The position numbers and the translations under genes are program-made. A stretch of 64,000 bases of DNA from Chondrilla cf. caribensis (lineage: Eukaryota > Porifera > Demospongiae > Chondrillida > Chondrillidae), in NCBI GenBank assembly GCA_964020155.1, contig OZ026555.1, positions 3,363,295 through 3,427,294 of the forward strand, given 5' to 3'. The notes beneath the pieces were generated by a model. The model had not been told where the DNA came from. It saw only the letters and a program-made list of their open reading frames with translations, and did not search any database. Shown here piece by piece: positions 26,370 through 39,100 of the stretch. How positions within the stretch are numbered: position 1 is the first letter of the stretch; each line of letters starts with the position of its first letter.

Positions 26370-26964
26370 CAGACATCAACGTAATTGTACATGCTTATAT
26401 ACTAGTGTCACATAAAAATCATCCAAAATATCAATTATATTTCTCTGGAAATATGTATTACTATACATGTCAATTAACAATAATTTGAACTTAAGATACC
26501 TTATTATTCATAAAGTTTCAAATGAATGTTGGCTATAATTTATAACAATCTGACTGTGTGGAATATACCCACATGCACACACATATATTGTGCACAAACA
26601 CAATATCATCGTACCTAGTATATAGCCTTGTACAGTATATTATAGTCTATATGTAGGGATGAATTTATACATTATATATATGGTAGGGTTTGGGTTAGGG
26701 TTGATGGTACGTACAACCAGGAGAAATAGCCCAGCTTGGATGGTTCAGAAGTTAAAAACCAGATTGGGTGGTTGGTGCTTGAAGTCCCATCCTAATTTTC
26801 TAATTATCTTTTTTTACGAAATCAAATGGCACGAGTCAAATAAAGCAAAACAGATTCAAGTTGAAGCCTCTATCAACAACCCTATCTAATGAAAACTATT
26901 TTGAAAGTGTTCCAAGTTACTCCCTTTACATATCCTAACTATTATTTTGGCCACTTGTACAGCT
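26370..26964. other. Intergenic spacer B-C
   Basis: No gene seen. An open frame at 26659-26889 has no recognisable features. The block from about 26965 is conserved with the 5' region of B. Confidence 0.5.
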
Positions 26965-27030
26965 ACGGAATCCTTAGTAGGCCTCGTCGATGGGGCAACT
27001 TACGACATATTCGTGATTCCAGCGATTCCA

Positions 27031-27111
27031 GTAAGTGAATTCCATATGCGTTTTAGTATACAATAAGCCCGGAACCTTTAGCTTGTGTATTGTGTCGTGT
27101 AACTGTTACAG
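27031..27111 (+). other. Probable 5'UTR intron of receptor C
   Basis: The donor CCAGTAAGTG and acceptor CTGTTACAG bracket 81 nt just before the first coding exon, at the same relative place as the 55-nt intron upstream of B. Confidence 0.5.
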
Positions 27112-27128
27112 TAGTGCGTTCTCCCCTA

Positions 27129-30100
27129 ATGATGACCAATTGTTTGTCTCGCACCAAGCGGAACAAGAGCTTTCCCGCTATTTTTACAGTTACAGTGTTG
27201 AACACGATCCTCTTCTGTTTAGTGCTTTCTGCCAATACTCTACCAGGAAACGGACAGTCAATTCCCTGGCAATTGTATGTTTTGGTGGGGAAATACGGGT
27301 TATAATTCGGGGTAATGATAGTGTTGGACAATAGTCTAGGTCTATGGTTCAGGTATGTTTTTTGACTAATCTGGCTCTACACCTGATCATTACGTGTCTG
27401 CCACTGATCTATATCTCTTAGCTGCGTGATTGCCTGTAGTGGCGGGTACCGTAAATTATCCCAATATTAATGCTCGTCTACCCTACAATACCCTTATACG
27501 GGAGAATTCAGATATTCCTGATATTCCTGGAGGTCTATATCTTGTACCCTGGTGCAGGACATACGAAGGCACAGCCTGAGGATACGTTAGTTGTTTTTCT
27601 CGTCTCTTGAGAATTTATTTACTTGACCTCTGTCAAGTTTCATGTTTTTATAATGAACTAGACTGAATCTATGATCGATTCTTAACTGTCGGAATATTAC
27701 TCCAAGACTGCTAGCTATATAGCTAGTCTATACGAATAATAGCCGGAACTGAATTGTTTCGAGAGCCTAGCTGCGATGTACAAGATACAAATCTGAAGTA
27801 AGCGTCCGTCTTCATCTATAATACATATTTATAGTAGATTCAGGTCAGAAGAATGCATGTCTCTATTCAGTAGACACCTACTCGACCGTCTCCGGTAGAT
27901 GTCCGATCCAACCGTCCCTTTCCAGCGAATTCTATATAGCCGTTCAGAATCTCGATAACTTTAATTTTCGTTGAAATTTTGCTCCCTTGACAGCTAGGTT
28001 GGACCAAAAGATATTGATATACGTTCAAAGTCGATGTAGGCTTCGATTTTCAGGCTACTGTAAACACATAATATTATATTTGTTCTCGTTGCTACGGAGA
28101 ACTTATTCACATATTGAATATTAATGAGACGATTAGTGGATTATACACTCGACCACAACAATAGCGCCCACGTATATCATGTCATTGATACAAATTGTAA
28201 AAAAAAAAAGGTGTCTTTGATTGTATTCTCTACATTTCATTGCTTCAGAGAGCTTCAAATTCCTTGTGATGGAAACAGCCAAGTGATTCTTACAAACAAT
28301 GGTAACAGCTTCACTGGTCTCTCAGGTATGTATTATACATATCACTATTCGTTTATAACTATAACAGTTCTGTATTCATAAATTTTGATGAACTTGGTCA
28401 GGGCACAATGTAGAATAAACGGTATACAGGGATAAAATTGGATACTGCATAACTGCAGTTTACGCTATACATGTGGGTTGAATAAAGTGGGTAGAGTAGA
28501 ATGGCTAATTTTCTATAAATTCTTCTCTCTACCCCTTAATAGACAGAGCTTGCTTGTAATAGCAGGTCAATAGATTTGAAAATATCTTCTCACCTCTGTC
28601 TATCACCATCTGTGTCACCCTTATTAAGGTGTACTACTCCCAATATTCACAAGACTCTGTAGCTACTGCCATTATACTGAATTTGCACCCTATTATGGAT
28701 TGATATTAATTTTATTGAATAATAATTATTTGATGAAAGCTAGCTATCACTATGAATCTTGTACATTTTCTATCATTGAAAAATGCTTCAGACTTCTTGT
28801 CAACATTTCAGTCATCACCATATTACACCTCCTTAACTAATCTGTGTGTCCAATTGTACCTTAACAACTGCACAGTAGTAATTAACTGAATCTCTTATGA
28901 CATAATTGTTGGATTGCCACTTCCTTCCAGATTTTCTATCGAATGTGTCAAAAGTCTTGCTGAACTGTCAGTCATCGCAACCATGCAACTGCAGTTCCTT
29001 GGATGATCTGTGTATGCAATACCAAATGACATGCATGGTAGTAACGGAATCTCTAATGACATCATCGTTAAATGTGCCACTATCTACTTCATCAGACAGA
29101 CTAAGTGTAATCCCTAATTCAGTTACTCAGTTCAACCCATCCAGTTCAGCTACCTTCACCACCTCTACCAGTTACCAATCTGATGTCTCTAGCAGTTTTG
29201 AGATCTCATCCATGCCAATAATGAGCAGCAACATAGTCACAGATAGGCCAGCAGACATCGTAACTTCTTCTCTGCTCGCAGAGTCAACTACATCACTCCA
29301 GTCAGATACTGCAGTGGATACTATTTCAGAATCCTCCACATCCACTCATGTATTGTCAGTTTTGCCTACTACTAGCAGAGTTGTATCTCTTCTGGAAAAT
29401 CCTAAAGCAGATGTGACATCTGCGACAGAAATTGGAGCCTTTGAATCTGTATCTACTACTGTAACCATTTTATCTACTTCAGATAATCTGGCTGTAACAT
29501 TAGCATCTACACTGGATATCGAAGTATCTGTTTCTGTATCTACTGCTACCACAGTTCCATCTCCTTCAGAAAGTCTGATATCAGATTTAGCATCCACAGC
29601 AGAAATTGGAGTATCTATATCTGATTCAGATACTGTACCTACTACTAATCTAAGAGCAGTTGTTTCACTGAGTAGTTCACAGGGCTCAGATATAAATCTT
29701 ACAGCTTCCTCACAAACATCTTCAACTGTTACCAAAATTCAATCAGATTTAACAGTTATGTCTGGCAGTTTTGACATCTCATCAACGAGCAGCAGCATAG
29801 CCACAGATGGGTCAGCAGACATCATATCGTCTGTGTTCACAGAGTCAACCACATCATTCCTGTCCAACAATGCAGTGAATACTATTTCGGAATCCTCCAC
29901 ATCCACTCATGTATTGTCAGTTTTGCCTACTACTAGTACAGTTGTATCTCTTCCAGAAAATCCTACAGCAGATGTGGTATCTGCGACAGAAACCAAAGCC
30001 TTCGAATCTGTATCTACTACTATAACTGTTTTCCCTACTTCAGATAGTCTGGATGTAACATTAGAATTAGCATCCACAAAGGATATCGTAGTATCTGTAT

Positions 30101-33100
30101 CTCTAGCTACTACTACCACTGTGACAGTTCCATCAGATTCTCCTTCAGAAAGCATGACATCAGATTTAATGTCCACAGCAGAAATTGGAGCATCCACATC
30201 TGTAGCTACTACTAGACCAGTTGCTTCACTAAGTAGCTCACAGGGCCAAGATATAAATCTTGCAGCTTCATCACAATCACCTTCAACTGTTACCAAAATT
30301 CAAACGAATTTAACAGTTATGTCTAACAGTTTGGACATCGCATCATTGCCAATGATCAGCAGCAGTATAGTCACAGATGGACCAGCAGACATCATATCTT
30401 CTGTATTCACAGAGTCAATCGCATCATTCCTGTCCAAGAATGCAGAGAATACTATTTCGGAATCCTCCACTTCCACTCATGTATTGTCAGTTTGGCCTAC
30501 TACTAGCACGGTTGTAACTATTCCAGAAAATCCTGCAGCAGATATGGCATCCACAACAGAAATTCAAGCTTCTGAATCTGTATCTACTTCTGTAACAGTA
30601 TTATCTACTTCAGAAAGTTTTGCTGTATCCTTAGATTTAGCATCCATAACAGATATTGAAGAATCTGTATCCGTAGCTACTACTACCACAGTTCCATCTC
30701 CTTCAGAAAGTCTGACATCAGATTTAACATCCACAGCAGAAATTGGAGCATATATATCCGTAGCTACTACTAGACCAGTTGTTTCACGAAGTAGCTCACA
30801 TGGCCCAGATATAAATCTTACAGCTTCATCAGAAACACCTTCAACTGTTACCAAAATTCAATCAGATGTAACAGCTATGTCTAGCAGTTTTGACATTTTA
30901 TCTATGCCAATTATCAGCAGCAGTATAGTCACAGATGGTCCAGCAGACATCGTAATTTCTGTATCCGCAGAGTCAACCACATCAGAGAATGTCGCGAATA
31001 CTATTTCAGAATCCTCCTCATTTACCCTCATGTTTCCACTTTCATCTACTACTAGTTATGTTCCATCTATTTCAGAGAATTCAATAGCATCCACAACAGG
31101 AATTGAAACATCTACATTTGTAGCTGCTAGTACACCGGTAGTTTTACACGATATCTCACAGAGTTCTACTAAACAACCCACAGCTTCATCACCATTGTCT
31201 TTGTCCACCATGACGACAATAAGTACATATGCCAATGAACGCTCTACCACAATAACAGGACCTCCACCTTCACCCACACCATCTATATCTGCAAACGTAA
31301 CTATTTCTACTGATGTAGAAGAAGCTATTCAAAATTTTTCCAATTTTCAACAATCCATACAGCCTACCTTGAACTCCACAGTATCCCAACAAAACGCATC
31401 AGTGAGTAGCATGAGATTGTCTGATCTAGTTGTACTGTGATGTTATAAATTTTACCACTCGTTGCTCCAATGAACATGGTTTTTTTTCGATATACTTTTC
31501 AAAGTTTATTTACATTCAGTACCCAAACAGTTTTGCCTGTATAGGGTATGAAACAAGGGTCTTAGTATAATATAATACACAAACATCACTGTATGTATGT
31601 ACCCTCACATGTAAAACTAAATGCAACATGTTCTGTACAGTCTAACCTCACATAACATTATACAAATTGCGTGTTTGTCTGACCCGAGTTTATGGATATC
31701 TGTACATTGTATACGAATTAAATTGATGATATTATATGAATTTTTGCAGGAATATCTGAACTTCCTTTCTGGAATTTTGGACGTTTTCTCAAACTCGACT
31801 TTACCAGCTGTAAGTTCAACTTGGCTCTATATCAAATACATTGCTTCTATAAGAAAGCAGAGTATGTACCACAACTACTCATGATTTGCATAATTCATCA
31901 GTATAGGATAGAGGATAGTACGTATATCATGTTCACATTGTGATCATAAGTTCTTGAATAATAACTCGCCGTCTGGGTATAATTTTACCAGAATAGTAGT
32001 GTCCGCATGGTAGAAAAATGGTTATGGTTTAGTGATGTATAGTGAGAGCAAATAAGCATCTACAATGATGTACATTACTCTTCCTAATGATTAGTGGAGA
32101 TATGGGGAACTTTCTTATCAGTAGGAGTCACTGCATTTCAGACATTCCATGTAGTGGAAAGGACAATAGTGTCAAGATATGAATTTGAGATTGTAGTTTC
32201 AAATTTCCAAGTACGTTGGGAATGGCAGCGACACCTGGAGAGCACAATAGAAACACTTCAGAACCTAGGAGAATACCAGGATAGGCAGAGTTGTAGCATA
32301 CTATCCTCACCTGTATTCAAACTCACAACACACACAACACACACAACACAACACACACTACCCACACACATACATTTTCCATGCTACGAAATACTCTCTT
32401 TTCACTACACAGAATAATGCTAGCTCCTTTGGATCCCGGTTTCTGCAATTAGTTGATGACATTGCACTTTCTACTTCTGTCGAAGTGGGAGAGACTGTAC
32501 AATTGGGAACACCAAACTTCAGTCAGTGTACATAGAGTTCATTTAGTAATTGCCAAAACCATAGTAGTATACATAATATGCATGCAATAGTAATTATAAT
32601 AGTATTATTTATATAGGCATGCTTCTTATTATTATACATATTGTACGTAATATGTTACTGGATGCATGTATATACATGTACGTATGTATGTCAATGAAAT
32701 GTTATTAACTTAAACATATCTTGGTTACAATGCACGTATGTATCAGTAGTTGGTGGTTCAAGGATATTGTGTGTCATATACGTATGTAACACTCCATTAG
32801 ATCTCACAGTACAGAGTATCGACACTGGAACTTTCAATGACACAAGACTCAATCATTCATTTTCGTTGGACTCGCGCTCTCAATTGATCTCGCTTCCAAA
32901 GAGTCTGCTCTCTAGCATTAGACAGCCAGATGGTGAGTTCTACTGCTATTGCTTGAATGATGTTATCTTGAGACTGTCTGTTATGAAACTTCATGCTTCT
33001 TAATTGTTACAGTGAAAATTGTCTCAGTGTTGTACAGAAATATACCTACTGTATTAGTTACGAACAGTTCTCAGATGATGTAAGTTTGAACCCAGATTTA

Positions 33101-36100
33101 CCTATTAAGCTCATGTTTGCACTCAATAATTGTGTGTACAAATACTATATGCTTACACACACACTCACATGAACAAACTGTGCTATTTATAAGTGTATAT
33201 ACAGAATCCACTCAAATCTTTCTCATCGCCAAGATGCACGCACGTTATGGAGTTGAACGTTGCACTGTATTCACTTCTTTCTCATATTGCAATTGTGTGG
33301 ACACCTACTTGTGTGTTTGCACACTCACACGCTTGAACACAACAGGTACACACTCTGTATATACCAGTGCTGCCACGCTATGACTTTATTTAAGCGACAT
33401 GTCACAGAGGTCTATATCAGGTCGTGTATATGTCGTGATAAGTAAGATTACTGTTGTTTCCCGAGTATGCAATTGCACCTTTGTTGTGCCAGCAAACAAA
33501 CTTGTCAGTCTCCTGTTATCCTGGTCCCCTGGAAATCCATAGTGGTGCAAGACTGTGCTCTTGACCTAGGCCTCGGCACAATTGTTTTCTAATCATCCAT
33601 TTTGGGAGCTATAGGAGCAGCAAATGTATGTACCACACATTTGGAAATGTCCCTTTAATTAATGACGTGGCATATTGACATAGGTATATAGTTCATCATG
33701 CATGTTATGCATATCCGTAGTTATGTCGTGACATTTCCATGAAATGATATATCATGGAAACACTAGTGTTACAGTATTTTCATAATAATATTCGTAATCC
33801 ACTCAGAGCATTCTCTCACACACAGACTGGGAACTCCCATTGTTTCTTCAACTCTTGACTGCCAGAATTCAAACTGTACCAGAAGCTTGGAATCCATTGG
33901 AGATGGTGTGATCACAACATTCAGTCATGTCAGTGGTTTTGTACATTTCAAAATGTGCATATTATCTATAATAAAATGTATCAAAATTTATATACTAGAA
34001 TGTACGTATCTATCATAGTGTCTACATATTGTTGTCATCCTGTCCATGTTGTGCTATAGGAGCTGTATCCCACTATCCATGTTAGTAGATAGGTAAATAT
34101 GTGCCATCTTATCTGCGCAAATCATACATACATAATATGCATGCACACGTAAACTGGAAATTGAGTCTTACACTTTATTATTTACAGTTCACCTTCTTCA
34201 ATTGAGGAATTCTTGTTTACTGAAGCTCTCTTAATTTATCACAATATACATAGTACGTACATACATTAAAATTGTATTCTAATGCATGAAATGTTTGGTT
34301 TAAAGGGAATTCCAGATATAGAGGGTTTCAACTGTATGTACTGTCAGTGCTGATGTTGTTCATATATACATAATTGTTCTGATTACATATATTGCAGAAG
34401 TCCTTTGTACACTAAAATTATTCAATTTGACATACTCCTGCCCTTTAGAATAACCCATTGGAAGACGGTCTTTGTGTTTTTTGGGATATTGATGGGTATG
34501 TTGGCATGTATTCTTCCATCACACACATACATATGCATACAATGTATAATGTATCCCGATTGGTGATATTGTCACTTAAGATCAAAGGGACCGACTGGAG
34601 TACATTCGCGATGTACTGGGGTACAACACTGACCCTATTAGTGATGTGCCCCGGTTTTTAAGTGACTGGTATTAATCAATCAACACCCATTGTTATGTGC
34701 CCATTGTGTATTCTCGGCTGTATTCTTGGCTCGAGCCATTCTTCGACGTTCTCAACGGGGTTTAAAAAAGGTTGTTTCTCGGATTTTCTATTAGAAGAAG
34801 CCATAACCGTTGCTTCGTTCGTTCGGTAAGTATTCTAAGCCTCGTTGGTTCGGCAAGTTTCCTCGTTCGTTCAGTAAATACTCTGAAACTCGTTGGTTCG
34901 GCAAGTTTCTTTGTTCGTTCGGTAAATACTCTGAAAATCGTTGGTTCGATGAGTTTCTTGGTTCGCTCGGTAAATATTCCAAGGCTCGTGGATTCGGCCA
35001 TTTTCCTCGTTCGTTCGAAAAGCTGTCCTGACGCTCGTTGGTTCGGGAAGTACGGGCGGCCAAGAAGCCATCTGAATTGGTTGATAGCCACCTCCAGCTC
35101 TTTCAGAAAATCGTCTTTTTCGATGTCGTGAACGAAATCCATCTCCGCTACTCGTATTCGTGCTATCGAACGGGATACATAATAGTTGTACCCCGATGCG
35201 TAGGCGTTTTCAATCAACTACAAAGGCGCCGACAGGAGTACATTCGCGATGTACTGGGGTACATTTGTGATGTACCCCAGTTTTTGTAAGTGGCGTTATT
35301 TAATCTAACAAGCTTCGGATAGTTACTGAGCGAACGACGAAACTCCCCGAACCCACGAGCCTCGCAATATTTACCGAGCGAACGAGGAAGCTTGCCGAAC
35401 CCAAAAGCCTCAGAATATTTACCCAACGAACGAGGGAAACTTGCCAAACCCACGAACCTTAGAATATTTACTGAACGAATGAGGAAACGTGCCGAAACCA
35501 AGAGCCTTAGAATATCTACAGAACGAACGAACGACCGAAATAAGGAACTTGCCAAAACAACGAGTCTTAGAATATCTACAGAACGAACGAATTAACGAAC
35601 GAAATAGGGAACTTGCCAAAACAACGAGCCTTAGAATATCTACAGAACGAACGAATTAACGAACGAAATAGGGAACTTGCCAAAACAACGAGCCTAGGAG
35701 TACTAACTTTACCGAACGAAAGAGGAAACTTGCTGGAACGAGCCTGAGGATAAAATTTACCGAACGAACAACGATTGCTGCAGTGCTATTAGGCCTTCTT
35801 GCTGCCCTTCATTGAAAACCTATATAACTACTACTTAACCTCTACCTACACATCACTTTGTGTATGTAAAAATTGAATTAAGTTAACTCTATATTATGTT
35901 CTCTTTAGTGACTTCTGGTCAACAAGAGGCTGTTCTCGAATGGAAGAAGAGAGCAATGAGACACACACCACCTGCTTTTGTGACCACCTGACTCATTTCG
36001 CAGTTCTGTTTGATGCCAATGACCTCCATATACCTGGTAACACATCAGTAGAAAGGGCTCTTGAAGTATTTTCCAATTTTGAGAAGTCCCTTCAGGCTTC

Positions 36101-39100
36101 TTCAATGGGCACAATATCCGAACAAAGAGCATCAGTGAGTAGTGTGAGGTTATTAATTCTAGTATGTATGATTACATTATGCAATAAACCCTACAATATA
36201 CATTCAATATATTATGCATTTTAAATTCACATGCAATTGCATAATTTATTATGTACAATAAACCCTCACTAGTCATGTAACATTGCAAGGGTCATAATAC
36301 ATACATACACTATTTACACATACGTATATGTCATTGAATGCATGTAATAGTTATATCATGACATGGTGAATGCAATAGACAATTTATACTGCAAATACAT
36401 GCATAGCTCAATACAACATATTATATGCAATATAAATGTGTTCACTAACTTCTTGCCTTGTCCTCACACAATTAATCCTAACAATGAAAACTGTCTGGTG
36501 ACCTGTGCTGTATCACTGACCTGCTCTACATGGCTTATGTATGACCATTTTTCTTTGATCTATCTCTCAACCAGGATACAAGTATGTACAAACCTCCACA
36601 TTTAATCCTTAATACAACATAGTCTGTATAGTCCAACCTCACATTATATTGTACGCATTACGTGTTTATCCGACGTGAGTTCATGGATATCTGTACATTG
36701 TGTACACAATCAAATTGATGATATACGTACTTTGTAGGAATATTTGAACTTCCTTTCTGACATTTTGGACATCTTCTTGAACTCCAATTTACCAGATGTA
36801 AGTTCAACTTGACTCTATATCAAATACTTTGCTGCAGCTAGTTGAGTATGAACTACAACTACTTATGATTTGCATAATTCATCAGTAGGGTTGAAGCTAT
36901 TATATTCTGTTCATAGTGTTATAGTAACTGTTCTTTGAATAATAACTAGCAAACTGGGTAGGGTATATAATACCATATCACACTGCAGGATTAACCAGAA
37001 TAGCAGTGTCTATATGGTTGAAAATGAGCATAGACAGGTAGTGATGTATAGAGAGAGCAAGTTAGCATCTACGATGATGTACATTACTCTTCCTAAAGAT
37101 TAGTGGAGATATTGAGAACTTTCTTATCAGTAGCAGTCACTGCATTCCAGACATTCCATGTAGTGGAAAGGACTATAGTGTCAAGATTATGATGATTTTG
37201 GGATTGTAGTTTCAAATTCCAAGGAGGTTAGGAATGATAGTGACATCTGGAGAGCACCATAGGGCACACTTTGAGAGAATAGTATGCATGATTGTTGATC
37301 GTTGTTAGCATCTGCATTGACACACAAACAGCACAACACACACACTACTCAAACACAAAACACACACTACTCACACGCAACACTCACACTACCCACACAG
37401 AGTACCAACACTACTCACACACAACACTCACACTATACTTACACACACAATCACACACATACCCTTCATATCCTGTAAAAAACTTTCTTCTCGCTACACA
37501 GAGTAATGCTAGCTCATTTGGATCCCGGCTTCTGCAATTGGTCGATCAAATTGCACTTTCTACTTTTGTGGAAGTGGGAGAGACTGTACAATTGGGAACT
37601 CCAAACCTCAGTAAGTGTACATAGAGTTCATGTAGTTGTTGACAAACCAATGATAATAAATATACAGTGTACATGTGCATGTGTGTTTATGGTGGAATAT
37701 CCTTAACGTAATATGTGGATGTTTGTACTTGTGAGGATAACCCATACAGATAGCAAAACATCCATTTAAACAGCATTCATTAGTTTCACTATTACACCTT
37801 GCAATTCATTCACATCTTACACCTTATTGCATGTATGTATGTATGCGTGTATAATAGGCATGCTTCAATATATACATGTACATATGTAGGGTATATACAC
37901 ATAACTGGATGTCTATATGTATACATGTACGTAAGCAAAGAATATATTAACATTTATTAGTTACAATGTATGTACATGTACTGATAGCTGGTTGTTCAAG
38001 GATATGGTGTGGTATCTAACACCCCATTAGATCTCACAGTGCAAAATATTGACACAGGAACTTTTGATGACTCAAGACTTGAACATTTATTTTCATTGGA
38101 CTCACACTACCATTCAATCTTACTTCCAAAGAGTTTGTTCTCTAGCATTGGACAGCCAGATGGTAAGCTGTACTGTGCTTAACTGATATCATTTAGTGGA
38201 CATTTAGGTGAAATACTTAGTGATATGCAACTTATTTTTGTTACAGTGAAAATTGCCTCAGTTTTCTATGAAAACCTGTCTGCTATATTAGGTACCAGCA
38301 GTTCTCAAATTAGGTAAGTATTGCAGTTGTGGACACACACGCATGTGCATACACACTTACACACAACAGATACACACCATGTAAATAATACTAGTGCTGC
38401 CATGCACACTATGACTATGGCATGCTACATGCTATGTCACGGAGGTCAATAACAGGGTATGACTTGTCATCACATCAAGTATAAAATTGCTGTTGTTACT
38501 GAGCTTGCGATTGGACCATTGTAGAGCTGAAAAATGAGCTTCTTGCCTATCAGTCCCAATCATCCAGGTTCCCTGGAAATTTTGACCTGGTGCCACTCTG
38601 CACTCTGAACATTAGTGTTGACACAATTGTCTCCTAACTCTCTGTTTTAGGAGCACCTACAGATTGCATTTGGGGATGACCCTAGGGCTTCTATCAATTC
38701 CGTGCCATGTCGACATAGGGTCTACAGTCTATCATACATGTTATGCATATCTCATGTTGTGACATGTCGACATAGCAATAATGTGGAAGCACTAGTACAG
38801 TATATACCTACATGCATGATCTACTCAGAGCATTCTCCCACACACAGACTGGGAACTCCCATTGTTTCTTCAACTCTTGATTGCCGAAATTCAAACTGTA
38901 CCAGAAGCTTGGTATCCATTGGAGATGGTGTGATCACAACATTCAGTCATAATGTGGGTGGTTTGTACATTTTGAGAATGTACATGTCTATTGTAGGATG
39001 TATCTATCAAGGTATTTACATCGATCCTCATTAATTCAGTAGCATTTTCAGAAAGATCAATATATCATGTAGTTATAGAGTTGTATCCAACCATCCATGT

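Noticed and set aside
26685..26703. Telomere-like GGGTTAGGG motif
   Set aside because: Only about two units (GGGTTTGGGTTAGGGTT); too short for an interstitial telomere array.
34762..35595. Arg/Ser-rich repetitive open frames
   Set aside because: They follow the ~50-bp repeat arrays of the insertion, in both orientations, with no start or domain support.
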